From Methanomassiliicoccales archaeon (GTDB lineage Archaea; Thermoplasmatota; Thermoplasmata; Methanomassiliicoccales; JACIVX01), in NCBI GenBank assembly GCA_038850735.1, contig JAWCLO010000003.1, forward strand, positions 103,278 through 167,277: DNA of 64,000 nt, written 5' to 3'. A model generated the notes under the pieces. That model had not been told where the DNA came from, ran no database searches, and saw only the letters and a list, made by a program, of their open reading frames with translations. Shown in pieces: positions 63,686 to 64,000 of this stretch (position 1 is its first letter; the number at the start of each line of letters is the position of its first letter). A program made the translations under genes and the position numbers.

Positions 63686-64000
63686 ATGCCTAAAACTAAG
63701 AAAATCCTCATCATTGTTGTTGATGGAATGGGCGATAGGGCAATAAGGGAACTGAGCTGGAGAACGCCTCTTGAATGTTCCCACAGGCCAAATCTAAACT
63801 GGTATGCTGAAAATGGCATAAATGGCCTGATCGATGTTATTGCTCCCGGTATCCGTCCAGGAAGTGATACCTCCCATTTAGCGATACTTGGTTACGATCC
63901 TTACGAGGTTTATACAGGCAGAGGACCGTTTGAAGCAGCAGGAATAGGATTTATTGGTAGAAAGGAGGATGTAGCATTTAGGTGTAATTTTGCCACAATT
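63686..64000 (+). CDS. apgM: 2,3-bisphosphoglycerate-independent phosphoglycerate mutase, N-terminal part
   Basis: Partial; the 3' end is outside the window. The 105 visible codons begin MPKTKKILIIVVDGMGDRAI and continue RTPLECSHRPNLNWYAENGI, then IRPGSDTSHLAILGYDPYEV and YTGRGPFEAAGIGF. This is the archaeal alkaline-phosphatase-superfamily phosphoglycerate mutase, with the metal-binding aspartate in VVDGMGD and the catalytic serine in RPGSDTSH. It interconverts 3- and 2-phosphoglycerate in glycolysis and gluconeogenesis. Confidence 0.93.
   Translation, partial: MPKTKKILIIVVDGMGDRAIRELSWRTPLECSHRPNLNWYAENGINGLIDVIAPGIRPGSDTSHLAILGYDPYEVYTGRGPFEAAGIGFIGRKEDVAFRCNFATI

Overview
This window comes from an archaeal chromosome, most likely of the class Thermoplasmata, possibly near the Methanomassiliicoccales. 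The evidence is archaeal or archaeal-type genes: srp54 with an archaeal SRP RNA, aIF6, L31e, L39e, S19e, a PDCD5-like protein, the DUF115 pterin diphosphokinase MptE, the apgM-type phosphoglycerate mutase, DUF373, DUF996, DUF1614 and the exosome-linked RNA-binding protein. Promoters are archaeal TATA boxes, and many genes start within a few bases of the expected transcription start (leaderless). The genus-level placement is inference. The gene set suits an anaerobe living on peptides and 2-oxoacids: an oligopeptide ABC importer, two 2-oxoacid:ferredoxin oxidoreductases, several ferredoxins, class III ribonucleotide reductase and a ferredoxin:thioredoxin reductase. A homologue of methanogenesis marker protein 2 hints at methanogen ancestry but does not prove methanogenesis.

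Layout. 1-5.4 kb (minus): trmY (cut by the window edge), srp54, a coiled-coil protein, a winged-helix regulator and a two-domain GvpD/KaiC-like ATPase. 5.7-7.2 kb: purB and a tRNA-Ala(CGC) that appears to carry an intron in its D-loop. 8.2-14.4 kb (plus): two iron-sulfur proteins, a CoA-binding protein, LemA with a TPM-domain partner, a pyrimidine-dimer glycosylase, a TspO-like protein and a DUF169 protein. 14.5-24.2 kb: rmuC, a 48-residue cysteine-rich protein followed by korAB, a low-molecular-weight phosphatase/ArsC, a DUF3795-like protein, a methyltransferase, MarC, a rubredoxin-FTR fusion with a thioredoxin-fold partner, and an isochorismatase-like hydrolase. 24.3-24.6 kb: the 7S SRP RNA. 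24.6-31.9 kb: marker-2-like protein, a regulator divergent from nrdD, a site-2 protease, and DUF6015 and DUF1614 proteins. 32-39.4 kb (minus): the dppA-B-C-D-F peptide importer. 39.8-46.7 kb: CutA, mptE, DUF373, a membrane zinc-ribbon protein, a metallo-beta-lactamase-fold protein, the S19e-PDCD5-L39e-L31e-aIF6 translation operon, and ubiX. 46.8-53.3 kb: an MMPL-family transporter and leuS. 53.5-55 kb: a tandem ribbon-helix-helix regulator next to a short FtsZ-like GTPase. 55.2-58.2 kb: porGDAB. 58.3-64 kb: RNA-binding protein, tRNA-Leu(UAG), small membrane proteins, a B12-binding radical SAM protein, a second DUF6015 protein and the start of apgM.

How the genes fit together. Imported peptides yield amino acids and 2-oxoacids, which PorGDAB and KorAB would oxidise to acyl-CoA while reducing ferredoxin; the ferredoxin-like proteins and the FTR/thioredoxin pair could use those electrons. 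SRP54 and the SRP RNA are parts of one particle. The most unusual loci are the RHH-ftsZ pair, where the FtsZ homologue lacks the T7 catalytic loop and the C-terminal domain and the regulator's promoter is flanked by repeated TATGAC sites; the tRNA with a D-loop intron; the SRP RNA with a UGAC loop where archaea normally have GNAR; and an 18-nt sequence shared by the srp54 and ftsZ upstream regions. I found no CRISPR array, prophage, integrase or transposase gene.
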